Assembly: GCF_001870465.1 (NCBI RefSeq) | Contig: NZ_MDGK01000058.1 | Coordinates: forward strand, 151,055 to 215,054 | Source: Pseudomonas extremorientalis | GTDB lineage: Bacteria; Pseudomonadota; Gammaproteobacteria; Pseudomonadales; Pseudomonadaceae | Direction of reading: 5' to 3' | Length of the DNA stretch: 64,000 nucleotides | Shown: one piece after another, positions 38,956-48,903 of the stretch | How positions within the stretch are numbered: the first letter of the stretch is position 1 | Layout of the letters: the number at the start of each line of letters is the position of its first letter | The notes under the pieces: model-generated | What the model was told of the DNA's origin: nothing | The model's input: only the letters and a program-made list of their open reading frames with translations | The model's database searches: none | Position numbers and translations under genes: made by a program

Positions 38956-40350
38956 TCAGACCTGCGACTGTGCGCCTTCAAACCACTTCAGCTTCTCGCG
39001 CAACAGCACCACTTCGCCGACGATCACCAGTGTCGGCGCATGCACTTCATGCTCCGCCACCATGCGTGGCAAGTCGGCCAGGGTGCCGGTGAACACGCGC
39101 TGGTTGGACGTGGTGCCCTGCTGGATCAAGGCCGCCGGGGTATCCGCCGCACGCCCGTGCTTGATCAACTGATCACAGATGATCGGCAAGCCGATCAAGC
39201 CCATGTAGAACACCAGGGTCTGTGAGGGGCCCACCAGGTCATGCCAGGGCAGGTCCGAGGTCCCGTCCTTCAAATGCCCGGTGATAAAGCGTACCGACTG
39301 CGCATAGTCGCGATGGGTCAGCGGAATCCCGGCATATGCCGCGCAACCGCTGGCTGCCGTGATTCCCGGCACCACCTGGAACGGAATGCCATGGGCGGCC
39401 AGTTCCTCGATCTCTTCGCCACCACGACCAAAGATGAACGGATCGCCCCCCTTGAGGCGCAACACCCGCTTGCCCTGCTTGGCCAGGTCCACCAGTTGCT
39501 GGTTGATCTGGTCTTGTGGCACGGCGTGGTCGGCGCGACGCTTGCCGACGTAGATACGCTCGGCATCCCGGCGGCACAGTTCGAGGATCGCGGGCGCGAC
39601 CAGACGGTCGTACAACACCACATCGGCTTGCTGCATCAGGCGCAGGGCACGGAAGGTCAGCAGGTCGGGATCACCCGGACCCGCACCCACCAGATAAACC
39701 TCGCCCGGCGCATAAGGCGGCGCGCCGTTGACCTTCTCGATCAGCAAGCGCTCGGCCTCATCGCCCTGCCCGGCCAACTGGCGGTCGGCAATCGGGCCCT
39801 GGAACACTTCTTCCCAGAACGCACGCCGCTGCTGCACATCCGGATACAAGCCTTTGACCTGGGCACGAAAACGCGCCGCCAGCCCGGCCAGCTGCCCGTA
39901 AGTGGATGGAATCCAGGTTTCCAGCTTGGCGCGGATCAAGCGCGCCAGCACCGGCGCGTCGCCACCGCTGGACACGGCGATCACCAAGGGCGAACGGTCG
40001 ACGATCGCCGGGAAGATCACGCTGCACAAGGCCGGCGCATCGACCACGTTGACCGGTACGCAACGGCGCTTGGCATCGCTGGACACTTGCGCGTTCAGCG
40101 GCTCGTCGTCGGTTGCCGCAATGATCAGGATGCAACCGTCGAGGTCAGCCTCCTGATAACCGCGCAGAATCAGTTCCCCGCCACTGCCCAGTACCAGTTC
40201 ACGCAACTGGTCTTCGATCTGGGGAGCAACCACCCGCAGCACCGCCCCGGCGTCGGCCAGCAGCCGGGATTTGCGCAAGGCAATCTCCCCGCCACCGACG
40301 ACCAGCACACGACTGCCGCGCAGGTTATGAAACAGCGGCAGAAATTCCAT
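38956..40350 (-). CDS. cysG: Siroheme synthase CysG (multifunctional)
   Basis: This 464-residue enzyme makes siroheme from uroporphyrinogen III. The N-terminal NAD-binding dehydrogenase/ferrochelatase module (about 1-150) has RVLVVGGGEIALRKSRLLAD. The C-terminal methyltransferase module (about 215-460) has VYLVGAGPGDPDLLTFRALR, RLKGGDPFIFGRGGEE and the VVPGITAASGCAAYAGIPLT signature. The product is the cofactor of sulfite and nitrite reductases. It follows serS directly with no gap. Confidence 0.97.
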   Translation of the reverse strand: MEFLPLFHNLRGSRVLVVGGGEIALRKSRLLADAGAVLRVVAPQIEDQLRELVLGSGGELILRGYQEADLDGCILIIAATDDEPLNAQVSSDAKRRCVPVNVVDAPALCSVIFPAIVDRSPLVIAVSSGGDAPVLARLIRAKLETWIPSTYGQLAGLAARFRAQVKGLYPDVQQRRAFWEEVFQGPIADRQLAGQGDEAERLLIEKVNGAPPYAPGEVYLVGAGPGDPDLLTFRALRLMQQADVVLYDRLVAPAILELCRRDAERIYVGKRRADHAVPQDQINQQLVDLAKQGKRVLRLKGGDPFIFGRGGEEIEELAAHGIPFQVVPGITAASGCAAYAGIPLTHRDYAQSVRFITGHLKDGTSDLPWHDLVGPSQTLVFYMGLIGLPIICDQLIKHGRAADTPAALIQQGTTSNQRVFTGTLADLPRMVAEHEVHAPTLVIVGEVVLLREKLKWFEGAQSQV

Positions 40351-41631
<1,281 letters not shown>

Positions 41632-41647
41632 GTCGGTCTCTCGTTTA

Positions 41648-42022
41648 TCAAAGTTTGGTCAAGGACAGGCCGGCCCAGGTAGCGAGCAGCCCGCCGAATA
41701 CGCTGATGCCCAGGTACCCGAAGGCTATCAGGGCCTGCCCGCTTTCCAGCAGGCGCAGCGTATCCAGTGAAAAGGATGAAAAGGTCGTCAGACCGCCTAC
41801 AAAGCCGACAATCAAGCCGGCGCGAATTTCAATCGGTACTTCCGGGCGCAACAGGAACCAGCCGTACAACAGCCCGATGATCAGGCAGCCCACCAGGTTG
41901 ACCGCCAGGGTCGCCGCGTAAAAATGCCTGGGCCAGTTGGCGCTGACCCAGGTGCCGGTGGCGAAACGCAATAATGTACCAGCGATGCCGGCTGCGGACA
42001 CGGCAAGAATCGTCTTGAACAC
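41648..42022 (-). CDS. crcB: Fluoride channel CrcB/Fluc
   Basis: This 124-residue protein has four membrane helices and the family motif GFVGGLTTFSSFSLDTLRLL (about residues 73-92) with the Phe residues that line the fluoride pore. The conserved N-terminal GIAGTLLRFATGTW is present. A dimeric exporter that relieves fluoride toxicity. Its start shares one base with the rarA stop, and no fluoride riboswitch precedes it. Confidence 0.95.
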   Translation of the reverse strand: MFKTILAVSAAGIAGTLLRFATGTWVSANWPRHFYAATLAVNLVGCLIIGLLYGWFLLRPEVPIEIRAGLIVGFVGGLTTFSSFSLDTLRLLESGQALIAFGYLGISVFGGLLATWAGLSLTKL

Positions 42023-43344
42023 TACTTTCTCCGCTGTCTGGGGCTGAGTCGATCGAGTTGCGCGAGGTGATTGAGCTTTTCGCCGATCTTCAGCTCCAGG
42101 CCACGGGGCACCGGCTGATAGAGCGGCAACGGTTCAAGCTCATCGGGAAAATAGTCTTCACCGGCCGCGTAAGCATCCGGCTCATCGTGGGCGTAACGGT
42201 ATTCATCGCCATAACCCAGCTGCTTCATCAGCTTGGTCGGCGCGTTGCGCAGGTGCATCGGCACTTCGAGCGAGCCATATTCGGCGGCGGCGCGCAATGC
42301 GGACTTGAAGCCCATGTACACCGCGTTGCTTTTTGGCGCGCAGGCCAGGTAGGTGATGGCCTGGGCCACCGCCAACTCGCCTTCCGGGCTGCCGAGGCGT
42401 TCCTGTACGTCCCATGCCGCCAGGCACAGGCTCAGTGCACGCGGGTCGGCGTTGCCGATGTCTTCGCTGGCCATGCGCACCACGCGGCGGGCGAGGTACA
42501 GCGGGTCGCAACCGCCATCGATCATGCGTGCAAACCAGTACAGCGCACCGTCGGGGTTGGAGCCGCGCACGGATTTGTGCAGTGCCGAGATCTGGTCGTA
42601 GAAGGCCTCGCCGCCCTTGTCGAAGCGGCGGCGCGTGTCGCCGAGCAGGCTTTGCAAGAGGTCGACGCCAATCTCACCGCCGTCTTCGGCCAGGTCGGAG
42701 GCGTTTTCCAACAGGTTGAGGAAACGACGACCATCGCCATCGGCAGCCGTCAGCAGGATCTTGAAGCCCTCTTCGCTCACGCTCAGTTGGCGCTTGCCCA
42801 AGCCCTTGTCTTCGTTCAAGGCGCGCTGCAGCAGCTTCTGCATCGCCGCCTCGTCCAGGCTTTTGAGCACATAGACCCGCGCCCGCGACAGCAAGGCGTT
42901 GTTGAGCTCGAACGAAGGGTTTTCGGTGGTGGCGCCGATGAAGATCAGCGTGCCGTCTTCCACATAGGGCAGGAACGCATCCTGCTGCGACTTGTTGAAA
43001 CGGTGCACTTCGTCGACGAACAGGATGGTGCGCTTGCCGTACTGCCCCGCCTGCTGCTTGGCGACTTCCACCGCCTGGCGGATCTCCTTGACCCCGGCGA
43101 GTACCGCCGAGACCGTTTCGAAGTGCGCATCCGAGACCTTCGCCAAGAGCCGCGCCAACGTGGTCTTGCCCACCCCCGGCGGCCCCCAGAAAATCATCGA
43201 GTGCAGCGCACCCTGCTCCAGGGCTTCACGCAGGGGCTTGCCGCGAGCGAGCAGGTGTTCCTGACCGACGTACTCATCCAGGTTGGTCGAACGCAGGCGT
43301 GCGGCCAGTGGCTGGGCAATCGGGTCACTTCGAAACAGGTCCAT
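42022..43344 (-). CDS. rarA: Replication-associated recombination protein A
   Basis: The 440-residue AAA+ protein acts at stalled forks with SSB. Walker A is FWGPPGVGKTTLARLLA (about residues 53-69) and Walker B is RTILFVDEVHRFNKSQQDAF. Sensor 1 is GATTENPSF and sensor 2 lies near VGLTQ-like segments. The clamp-loader-like C-terminal domain (about 260-430) has DPLYLARRVVRMASEDIGNA. Follows lolA on the same strand. Confidence 0.96.
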   Translation of the reverse strand: MDLFRSDPIAQPLAARLRSTNLDEYVGQEHLLARGKPLREALEQGALHSMIFWGPPGVGKTTLARLLAKVSDAHFETVSAVLAGVKEIRQAVEVAKQQAGQYGKRTILFVDEVHRFNKSQQDAFLPYVEDGTLIFIGATTENPSFELNNALLSRARVYVLKSLDEAAMQKLLQRALNEDKGLGKRQLSVSEEGFKILLTAADGDGRRFLNLLENASDLAEDGGEIGVDLLQSLLGDTRRRFDKGGEAFYDQISALHKSVRGSNPDGALYWFARMIDGGCDPLYLARRVVRMASEDIGNADPRALSLCLAAWDVQERLGSPEGELAVAQAITYLACAPKSNAVYMGFKSALRAAAEYGSLEVPMHLRNAPTKLMKQLGYGDEYRYAHDEPDAYAAGEDYFPDELEPLPLYQPVPRGLELKIGEKLNHLAQLDRLSPRQRRK

Positions 43345-43371
43345 GGGCAGCGTTTGAAACCTCTGGGGAAT

Positions 43372-43995
43372 TTATTCCTGGATCACGTCGGCACCCTTGG
43401 GGATGTCGAACTTGAACTTGGACGCCGGTACCGGCTGGTTGGCCTTGACCCCTGAGAACAGGATATCGGTGCGCTGGCCGACGCTGTCGATCAGGCGCAT
43501 GTTGTTGATCACGCCGTTACCGAACGACAAGGACAGGGTGTCAAACAGCGTGTCCTTGGATTTCGGCTTGAGGGTGAATTCGATCACGTTGCTGGTCTGC
43601 TTGGACGTGATGTCGAAGCTGTCGTTGATCTTCGACACGTCACCTGAGAGCAACAGCGCCGGGGTCTGGTTCAGGCGCGGGTCGAGCTTCTTGATGGTCG
43701 CCTGTTCCAGGTCAGGGTCCCACAGGGTGACCTTTTGGCCATCGGACACGATGGTCTGCTCGGCCTTGCCCTCGGTGTGCCAGTAGAACAGGCCAGGACG
43801 CTGCACGGCCATTTCGCCGGCGGTTTCCTGCAACTGGGTACCGCCGGCATCCAGGGTCAACTGGGAGAAGCGCGCGGTCAGGGTCTGGGATTTGTCGAGC
43901 AGATTCTTCAGGCTGGCGACGGAGGCCGGGTCAGCGTGCGCCGAAACAGCGGTCAGGGCCAGTGCCGGCAACAACAGCATGCGGATAAAGCGCAT
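43372..43995 (-). CDS. lolA: Outer-membrane lipoprotein carrier LolA
   Basis: This periplasmic chaperone ferries lipoproteins from LolCDE to LolB. From the ATG at 43995 (GAGGA five bases upstream) it has 207 residues, with a signal peptide cut after VSAHA (MRFIRMLLLPALALTAVSAHA). The convex beta-barrel family motif LLDKSQTLTARFSQLT and FYWHTEGKAEQTIVSDGQKV are clear. Lies between ftsK and rarA as is usual in pseudomonads. Confidence 0.95.
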   Translation of the reverse strand: MRFIRMLLLPALALTAVSAHADPASVASLKNLLDKSQTLTARFSQLTLDAGGTQLQETAGEMAVQRPGLFYWHTEGKAEQTIVSDGQKVTLWDPDLEQATIKKLDPRLNQTPALLLSGDVSKINDSFDITSKQTSNVIEFTLKPKSKDTLFDTLSLSFGNGVINNMRLIDSVGQRTDILFSGVKANQPVPASKFKFDIPKGADVIQE

Positions 43996-44049
43996 GGGAG
44001 TCCTCATTGAGTAGTCAGGACGCGCCGCGTGCTGTCACGCGGCGCGGGA

Positions 44050-46458
44050 TCAGTCGCGCATCTGCCCGGGGGCAATGACTTCACGCGAGCCGTTGGTGTT
44101 CATTGCGGTCACGACGCCAGCGTTTTCCATGGCTTCGATCATACGAGCGGCACGGTTGTAGCCGATTTTCAGCTTGCGTTGCACCGCGGAAATCGAGGCT
44201 CGACGGCTTTCGAGCACGAACGCCACGGCTTCATCGTACAGCGCATCGGTCTCGGCATCATCGTCGCCACCGCCGCTGCCGCCATCGAAGCCGCTGCCGG
44301 CTTCTTCCACACCGGCGAGGATGTCATCGTTGTACTCCGGTGCGCCGCGCAGTTTCCAGGCTTCCACCACACGATGCACTTCATCGTCGGAAACAAAGGC
44401 GCCGTGCACCCGGATCGGCAGGCTGGTGCCCGGCGGCATGTAGAGCATGTCGCCGTGGCCGAGCAGTTGTTCGGCGCCGCCCTGGTCGATGATGGTCCGC
44501 GAGTCGATCTTGCTCGACACCTGGAACGCCATGCGCGTCGGGATGTTGGCCTTGATCAGGCCGGTGATCACGTCCACCGACGGCCGCTGGGTGGCAAGGA
44601 TCAAGTGAATACCGGCGGCACGGGCCTTCTGGGCGATACGCGCGATCAGCTCTTCAACCTTCTTGCCGACAATCATCATCATGTCGGCGAATTCGTCGAC
44701 CACCACCACAATGGTCGGCAGCTTGGTCAGCTTTGGCGCTTCGTCGTGAATGCTTTCGCGCCGGTACAACGGATCGTCGATGGTCTCGCCGCGTTCCTGG
44801 GCTTCCTTGATCTTGGCGTTGAAGCCCGACAGGTTACGCACGCCCATCTTCGCCATTAGCTTGTAGCGGCGCTCCATCTCGGCAACGCTCCAACGCAGGG
44901 CGTTGGCGGCGTCCTTCATGTCGGTGACCACCGGGCACAGCAGGTGTGGAATGCCTTCGTAGATCGACAGTTCCAACATCTTCGGGTCGATCATGATCAG
45001 TTTGGCGTCTTCCGGGCCGGACTTGAACAGGATCGACAGGATCATCGCGTTCACCCCTACCGACTTACCGGAACCGGTGGTACCGGCGACCAGCAGGTGG
45101 GGCATCTTCGCCAGGTCGGTGATGACCGGCTTGCCACCGATGTCATGGCCCAGGGCCAGGGTGACCGGCGACTTGAAGTTGTCGTACTCGGGCGTCGACA
45201 GCACTTCGGAGAAGCGCACGATCTGGCGGTCTTCGTTGGGAATCTCGATACCCACGGTGGTCTTGCCGGGAATGACTTCCACCACGCGCACGCTGGTCAC
45301 GGCCAGGGAGCGGGCCAGGTCTTTCGCCAGGTTGGCGATGCGGCTGACCTTCACACCGGCGGCCGGCTGGATTTCGTAACGGGTGATCACCGGGCCGGGA
45401 TGGATGGAGTCCACCGAGACTTCGACGCCGAATTCCTTGAGCTTGATTTCCAGCAGGTGGCCGACGGCCGCCAGGGACTCCGGCGAATAGTTGAGTTGTT
45501 TCTTTTCGGCCGGGTCGAGGATCGAGATCGGCGGCAAGGTGCCTTCGACGGCGCTGTCGATGAACAACGGCGCCTGTTTCTCTTTCTGTACGCGATGGCT
45601 TGGTTCGGCCGGCTTGGGCGGCGCGGGAGCAATCACTGGCGGCACTTGCTTCTCGCGGTCCGACATGTGCTTGCTCAAGGCCTGTTCGCGTTCGATCAGG
45701 CGTTCCTTGACCTTGGCCTGCTCACGCCGGTCCGGTGTACTCGGGGCCACCACTTCGTTGACACGGGTGTCGACCTCACGCAGTTGGGCGACCATGCGCT
45801 TGCGGTCGACACGGGCCGCCCACCAGCGATTGGCGGCGCCCTGGAACAGCTCCAGCAGGTCGAGGGTGATCTTGCCGGTCACGTCCATCACCTTGAACCA
45901 GGACAGGTCGGTGAACACGGTGAGGCCAAAGAGGAACAGTGCGATGAACATCAGGGTGCTGCCCTGGATATTCAGGGTCCTGCGCGCCAGGTCGCCAAGG
46001 CTCTCGCCCAGCGCACCGCCCGCACCGGCAGGCAGGCCGGTGGGTGCATGGAAATGGATATGCGCCAGCGCCGCGCCGGACAACACCAGGAACACCAGGC
46101 CGATCAGGCGCCAGGAGAACAGCCAGCCGCTCCACTGCCACGGCTCATGGCGCTGGCGGAAGATCTGCCAGGTCTTGATCGCCAGCAGCAACGGGAAGAT
46201 ATAGGCGAAGTAACCCAGCACCATGAACAGGATATCGGCGCTGTAGGAACCGGCAGGGCCACCGAAGTTCTGCACGTCTTCGATCTTGCTGTTGTGGCTC
46301 CAGCCCGGATCGTCCTTGCCATAGGTCAGCAAGGCCATCATCAGGAACAGGCACAGCGCGCCGATCGCGATCAGCGCACCTTCCTTGAGGCGATAATGCA
46401 GGTGCTGGCGCCAGGCCGGCACGACTGCTGCTTTAGGTGTTGCGGCGGATTTCTTCAA
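44050..46458 (-). CDS. ftsK: DNA translocase FtsK
   Basis: The 802-residue protein pumps chromosome ends across the septum to XerCD/dif. Four to five membrane helices occupy about residues 30-190. A linker (about 190-300) is much shorter than in E. coli. The motor has Walker A VAGTTGSGKSVGVNAMILSI and Walker B IVVVVDEFADMMMIVG. The winged-helix gamma domain at the C-terminus has SISAVQRKLKIGYNRAARMI, which binds KOPS. Full length; the Gln/Pro-rich linker is short. Confidence 0.97.
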   Translation of the reverse strand: MKKSAATPKAAVVPAWRQHLHYRLKEGALIAIGALCLFLMMALLTYGKDDPGWSHNSKIEDVQNFGGPAGSYSADILFMVLGYFAYIFPLLLAIKTWQIFRQRHEPWQWSGWLFSWRLIGLVFLVLSGAALAHIHFHAPTGLPAGAGGALGESLGDLARRTLNIQGSTLMFIALFLFGLTVFTDLSWFKVMDVTGKITLDLLELFQGAANRWWAARVDRKRMVAQLREVDTRVNEVVAPSTPDRREQAKVKERLIEREQALSKHMSDREKQVPPVIAPAPPKPAEPSHRVQKEKQAPLFIDSAVEGTLPPISILDPAEKKQLNYSPESLAAVGHLLEIKLKEFGVEVSVDSIHPGPVITRYEIQPAAGVKVSRIANLAKDLARSLAVTSVRVVEVIPGKTTVGIEIPNEDRQIVRFSEVLSTPEYDNFKSPVTLALGHDIGGKPVITDLAKMPHLLVAGTTGSGKSVGVNAMILSILFKSGPEDAKLIMIDPKMLELSIYEGIPHLLCPVVTDMKDAANALRWSVAEMERRYKLMAKMGVRNLSGFNAKIKEAQERGETIDDPLYRRESIHDEAPKLTKLPTIVVVVDEFADMMMIVGKKVEELIARIAQKARAAGIHLILATQRPSVDVITGLIKANIPTRMAFQVSSKIDSRTIIDQGGAEQLLGHGDMLYMPPGTSLPIRVHGAFVSDDEVHRVVEAWKLRGAPEYNDDILAGVEEAGSGFDGGSGGGDDDAETDALYDEAVAFVLESRRASISAVQRKLKIGYNRAARMIEAMENAGVVTAMNTNGSREVIAPGQMRD

Positions 46459-46957
46459 AACGGGTCTTTTCCTGCGCCTTTAGCGCGTCCATCTGTTGAA
46501 TGACTGCCAATACTGCCCAATCCGAGCAGCTGAAAAATGAACGAGCGTCGTTGAATCTACTGTTTAACACCGGACTATTGCTGGATGAAATGACGATAAC
46601 GCCACAATGGCCGCATTGTACGGGTTTGTGTCCCTGATGCCACGCCGCTTGGCGCTCTTCCAGCAGCATAGCCAATTGTGTGTCACAAGATGTTCAATTT
46701 GAGCATGCATTGTCTTTGCTGACAAAGGCTTATGAGCTGTTTTTACCAATCAAGGCAAGCTTGGCAAATGGCCTGCATGGAACAGACCCGATTACGACCA
46801 CGCCCCCGGCATAGAGTTGCAGAAACACCTGCTCACGCTAATCCACCTTAATGCCCGATTCGGGCTGGTCCGATGGCGCCAGGTCGACAATAATCAGCAC
46901 TGCCGCCGCAGGTGTCATTCCTGCCACTCCCCTCCCCTTCCGTAAAGCCTGGATGCC
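46459..46957. other. 499-base gap between ftsK and aat, no convincing gene
   Basis: The block separates divergent ftsK and aat and must hold both promoters. No frame has coding character throughout. A 26-codon leftward frame at 46838-46918 (MTPAAAVLIIVDLAPSDQPE) looks protein-like but is too short to call. From memory P. aeruginosa carries trxB between these genes; nothing like a thioredoxin reductase is here. No LexA box was seen upstream of ftsK. Confidence 0.5.
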
Positions 46958-47638
46958 ATGCTGACCTGGTTACAACGCGATTCACTGACTTTCCCCCCAC
47001 TGGCCAAGGCCATGCGCGAACCCAATGGCTTGCTCGCCGCCGGCGGTGATCTCAGCGCCGAACGGCTGATCCAAGCCTACCGTCACGGCTGCTTCCCCTG
47101 GTTTTCAGAGGGCCAACCGATCCTCTGGTGGTCGCCCGACCCACGCACCGTGATATTCCCCGACGAACTGCATGTATCGCGCAGCCTGGGCAAACTGTTG
47201 CGCCAACAGCGCTACAGCGTGACCTTCGACCAGGACTTCGCCGCCGTTATCCAGGCCTGCGCGGCGCCACGCGCCTATGCCGATGGCACCTGGATCACCG
47301 AAGGCATCCAGAGCGCCTACCTGGAACTGCACCAGCGCGGCTACGCGCATTCGGTGGAGGTCTGGGACAAGGGTGAACTGGTAGGCGGCCTCTACGGCCT
47401 CGCAATGGGCCAGCTGTTTTTTGGTGAGTCCATGTTCAGCCGCGCCGACAACGCTTCGAAATTCGGCTTTGCCACGCTGACCCATCAATTGCAGGCCTGG
47501 GGCTTTGTGCTGATCGACTGCCAGATGCCCAACGATCACCTGCACAGCCTGGGTGCCCGCGCCATATCCCGCAGCGACTTCGCAGGGTTCCTGCACGACC
47601 ATCTGGACCAGCCCAACGCCGGACCGTGGGTTTCCTAG
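46958..47638 (+). CDS. aat: Leucyl/phenylalanyl-tRNA-protein transferase
   Basis: Aat adds Leu or Phe to proteins with N-terminal Arg or Lys, marking them for ClpS-ClpAP. The 226-residue protein has the family motifs GLLAAGGDLSAERLIQAYRH (about 24-43), GCFPWFSEGQPILWWSPDPR and LYGLAMGQLFFGESMFSRAD. The bacterial bpt/ate gene follows 55 bases later, and clpA and clpS are near, giving a compact N-degron set. Confidence 0.96.
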   Translation: MLTWLQRDSLTFPPLAKAMREPNGLLAAGGDLSAERLIQAYRHGCFPWFSEGQPILWWSPDPRTVIFPDELHVSRSLGKLLRQQRYSVTFDQDFAAVIQACAAPRAYADGTWITEGIQSAYLELHQRGYAHSVEVWDKGELVGGLYGLAMGQLFFGESMFSRADNASKFGFATLTHQLQAWGFVLIDCQMPNDHLHSLGARAISRSDFAGFLHDHLDQPNAGPWVS

Positions 47639-47693
47639 GCGACATCCGCGCTCCTGGCTTACACTTATTTCAAAGCTTATCCGAGGGTTGATC

Positions 47694-48401
47694 ATGACCG
47701 AGTTGGCGCGTTTGAAGTTTTATGCCACTCAACCCCACTCTTGCAGCTATCTGCCCGACGAGCAGGCCACCACGCTGTTCCTCGACCCCAGCCAGCCTAT
47801 GGACGTGCATGTGTATGCCGACCTGTCGGAGATGGGGTTTCGGCGCAGTGGCGATCATCTGTACCGGCCGCATTGCCAGAACTGTAATGCCTGCGTGCCC
47901 GCACGCATCCCCGTTGCGCAGTTTCTACCGGACCGCAACCAGAAACGCATCCTCAAACGCAACGCCGACCTGACGGTGACGTCGGCCAAGCCGCGCTTCA
48001 CCGAAGAATATTTCGACCTTTACCAGCGCTACATCGAGCAACGCCACGCTGACGGCGATATGTTCCCGCCCAGCCGCGATCAGTTTTCCACGTTCCTGGT
48101 CCGCGACCTGCCCTTCTCGCGCTTCTACGAATTTCGTGCGGACGGTCGGCTGGTGGCTGTCGCGGTGACCGATCTGTTGCCTAACGGCCTGTCGGCGGTC
48201 TACACCTTCTATGAACCCGCCGAAGAACGCCGCAGCCTGGGACGCTTTGCGATCCTCTGGCAGATTGGCGAAGCCTTGCGCCAGGAACTGGAGGCGGTGT
48301 ACCTCGGCTACTGGATCAAGAACTGCAAAAAGATGAACTACAAGACCCAATATCGGCCCATTGAACTGCTGATTAATCAAAGATGGGTCGTGCTTAACTA
48401 G
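47694..48401 (+). CDS. bpt: Aspartate/glutamate leucyltransferase (ATE/Bpt)
   Basis: Bpt conjugates leucine to N-terminal Asp or Glu. The 235-residue protein begins [20 protein letters not shown]; the Cys-rich motif [15 protein letters not shown] (about 61-75) is the heme or metal-binding region of ATE proteins. The C-terminal GNAT-like part has [16 protein letters not shown] [20 protein letters not shown] and [20 protein letters not shown] six bases upstream supports the start. Confidence 0.94.
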
Positions 48402-48501
48402 AACCCCTTGGCTTGAACACCCTTTTTCGGGCACAATGCACGCCGCTTTTGCCTGGCGCAGTTGCACCGGGCCATTCACTGGATACCGAGGGCTTTACTG
48501 C

Positions 48502-48720
48502 ATGTCGAAAGAAGACAGCTTCGAAATGGAAGGCACTGTCGTCGACACCCTGCCCAACACCATGTTTCGTGTGGAGTTGGAAAATGGGCACGTCGTAACC
48601 GCGCATATCTCCGGCAAGATGCGCAAGAACTACATTCGTATTCTTACCGGTGACAAAGTGCGCGTCGAGCTGACGCCCTATGACTTGAGCAAAGGGCGCA
48701 TCACTTACCGCGCTCGCTAA
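48502..48720 (+). CDS. infA: Translation initiation factor IF-1
   Basis: The 72-residue S1/OB-fold protein ([20 protein letters not shown]) is identical in layout to other IF-1 proteins and ends [15 protein letters not shown]. It binds the 30S A site. Followed by a strong terminator at 48733-48760. Confidence 0.98.
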
Positions 48721-48732
48721 GCAAGTCAATAC

Positions 48733-48760
48733 AAAACGCCCGGTTATGCCGGGCGTTTTT
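48733..48760 (+). terminator. Intrinsic terminator of infA
   Basis: AAAACGCCCGG (48733-48743) pairs with CCGGGCGTTTT (48749-48759), with loop TTATG and a T-tract. Confidence 0.93.
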
Positions 48761-48794
48761 GTGTGTGCGCTATTTACCAAGTGCCACAAACCAA

Positions 48795-48885
48795 TGTGGG
48801 AGGGGGCTTGCTCCCGATAGCGGTAGATCAGTCACTCATGTAGCGACTGAAACACTGCTATCGGGGGCAAGCCCCCTCCCACATT
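48795..48885. repeat. REP pair (BIME), head order, long spacer
   Basis: TGTGGGAGGGGGCTTGCTCC...(48795) and its inverted copy ending at 48885 enclose about 42 bases starting TAGCGG. Same class as 26804 and 56192. Lies between the convergent infA and clpA genes. Confidence 0.9.
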
Positions 48886-48903
48886 GACGCCCGTAGCTAT
48901 CGA

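Noticed and set aside
41648..42050. Fluoride riboswitch upstream of crcB
   Set aside because: The crcB start shares a base with the rarA stop, so there is no leader to hold one.
46433..46675. 80-codon leftward frame upstream of ftsK
   Set aside because: It overlaps the ftsK start, contains no domain and has no ribosome site; composition is not coding-like.
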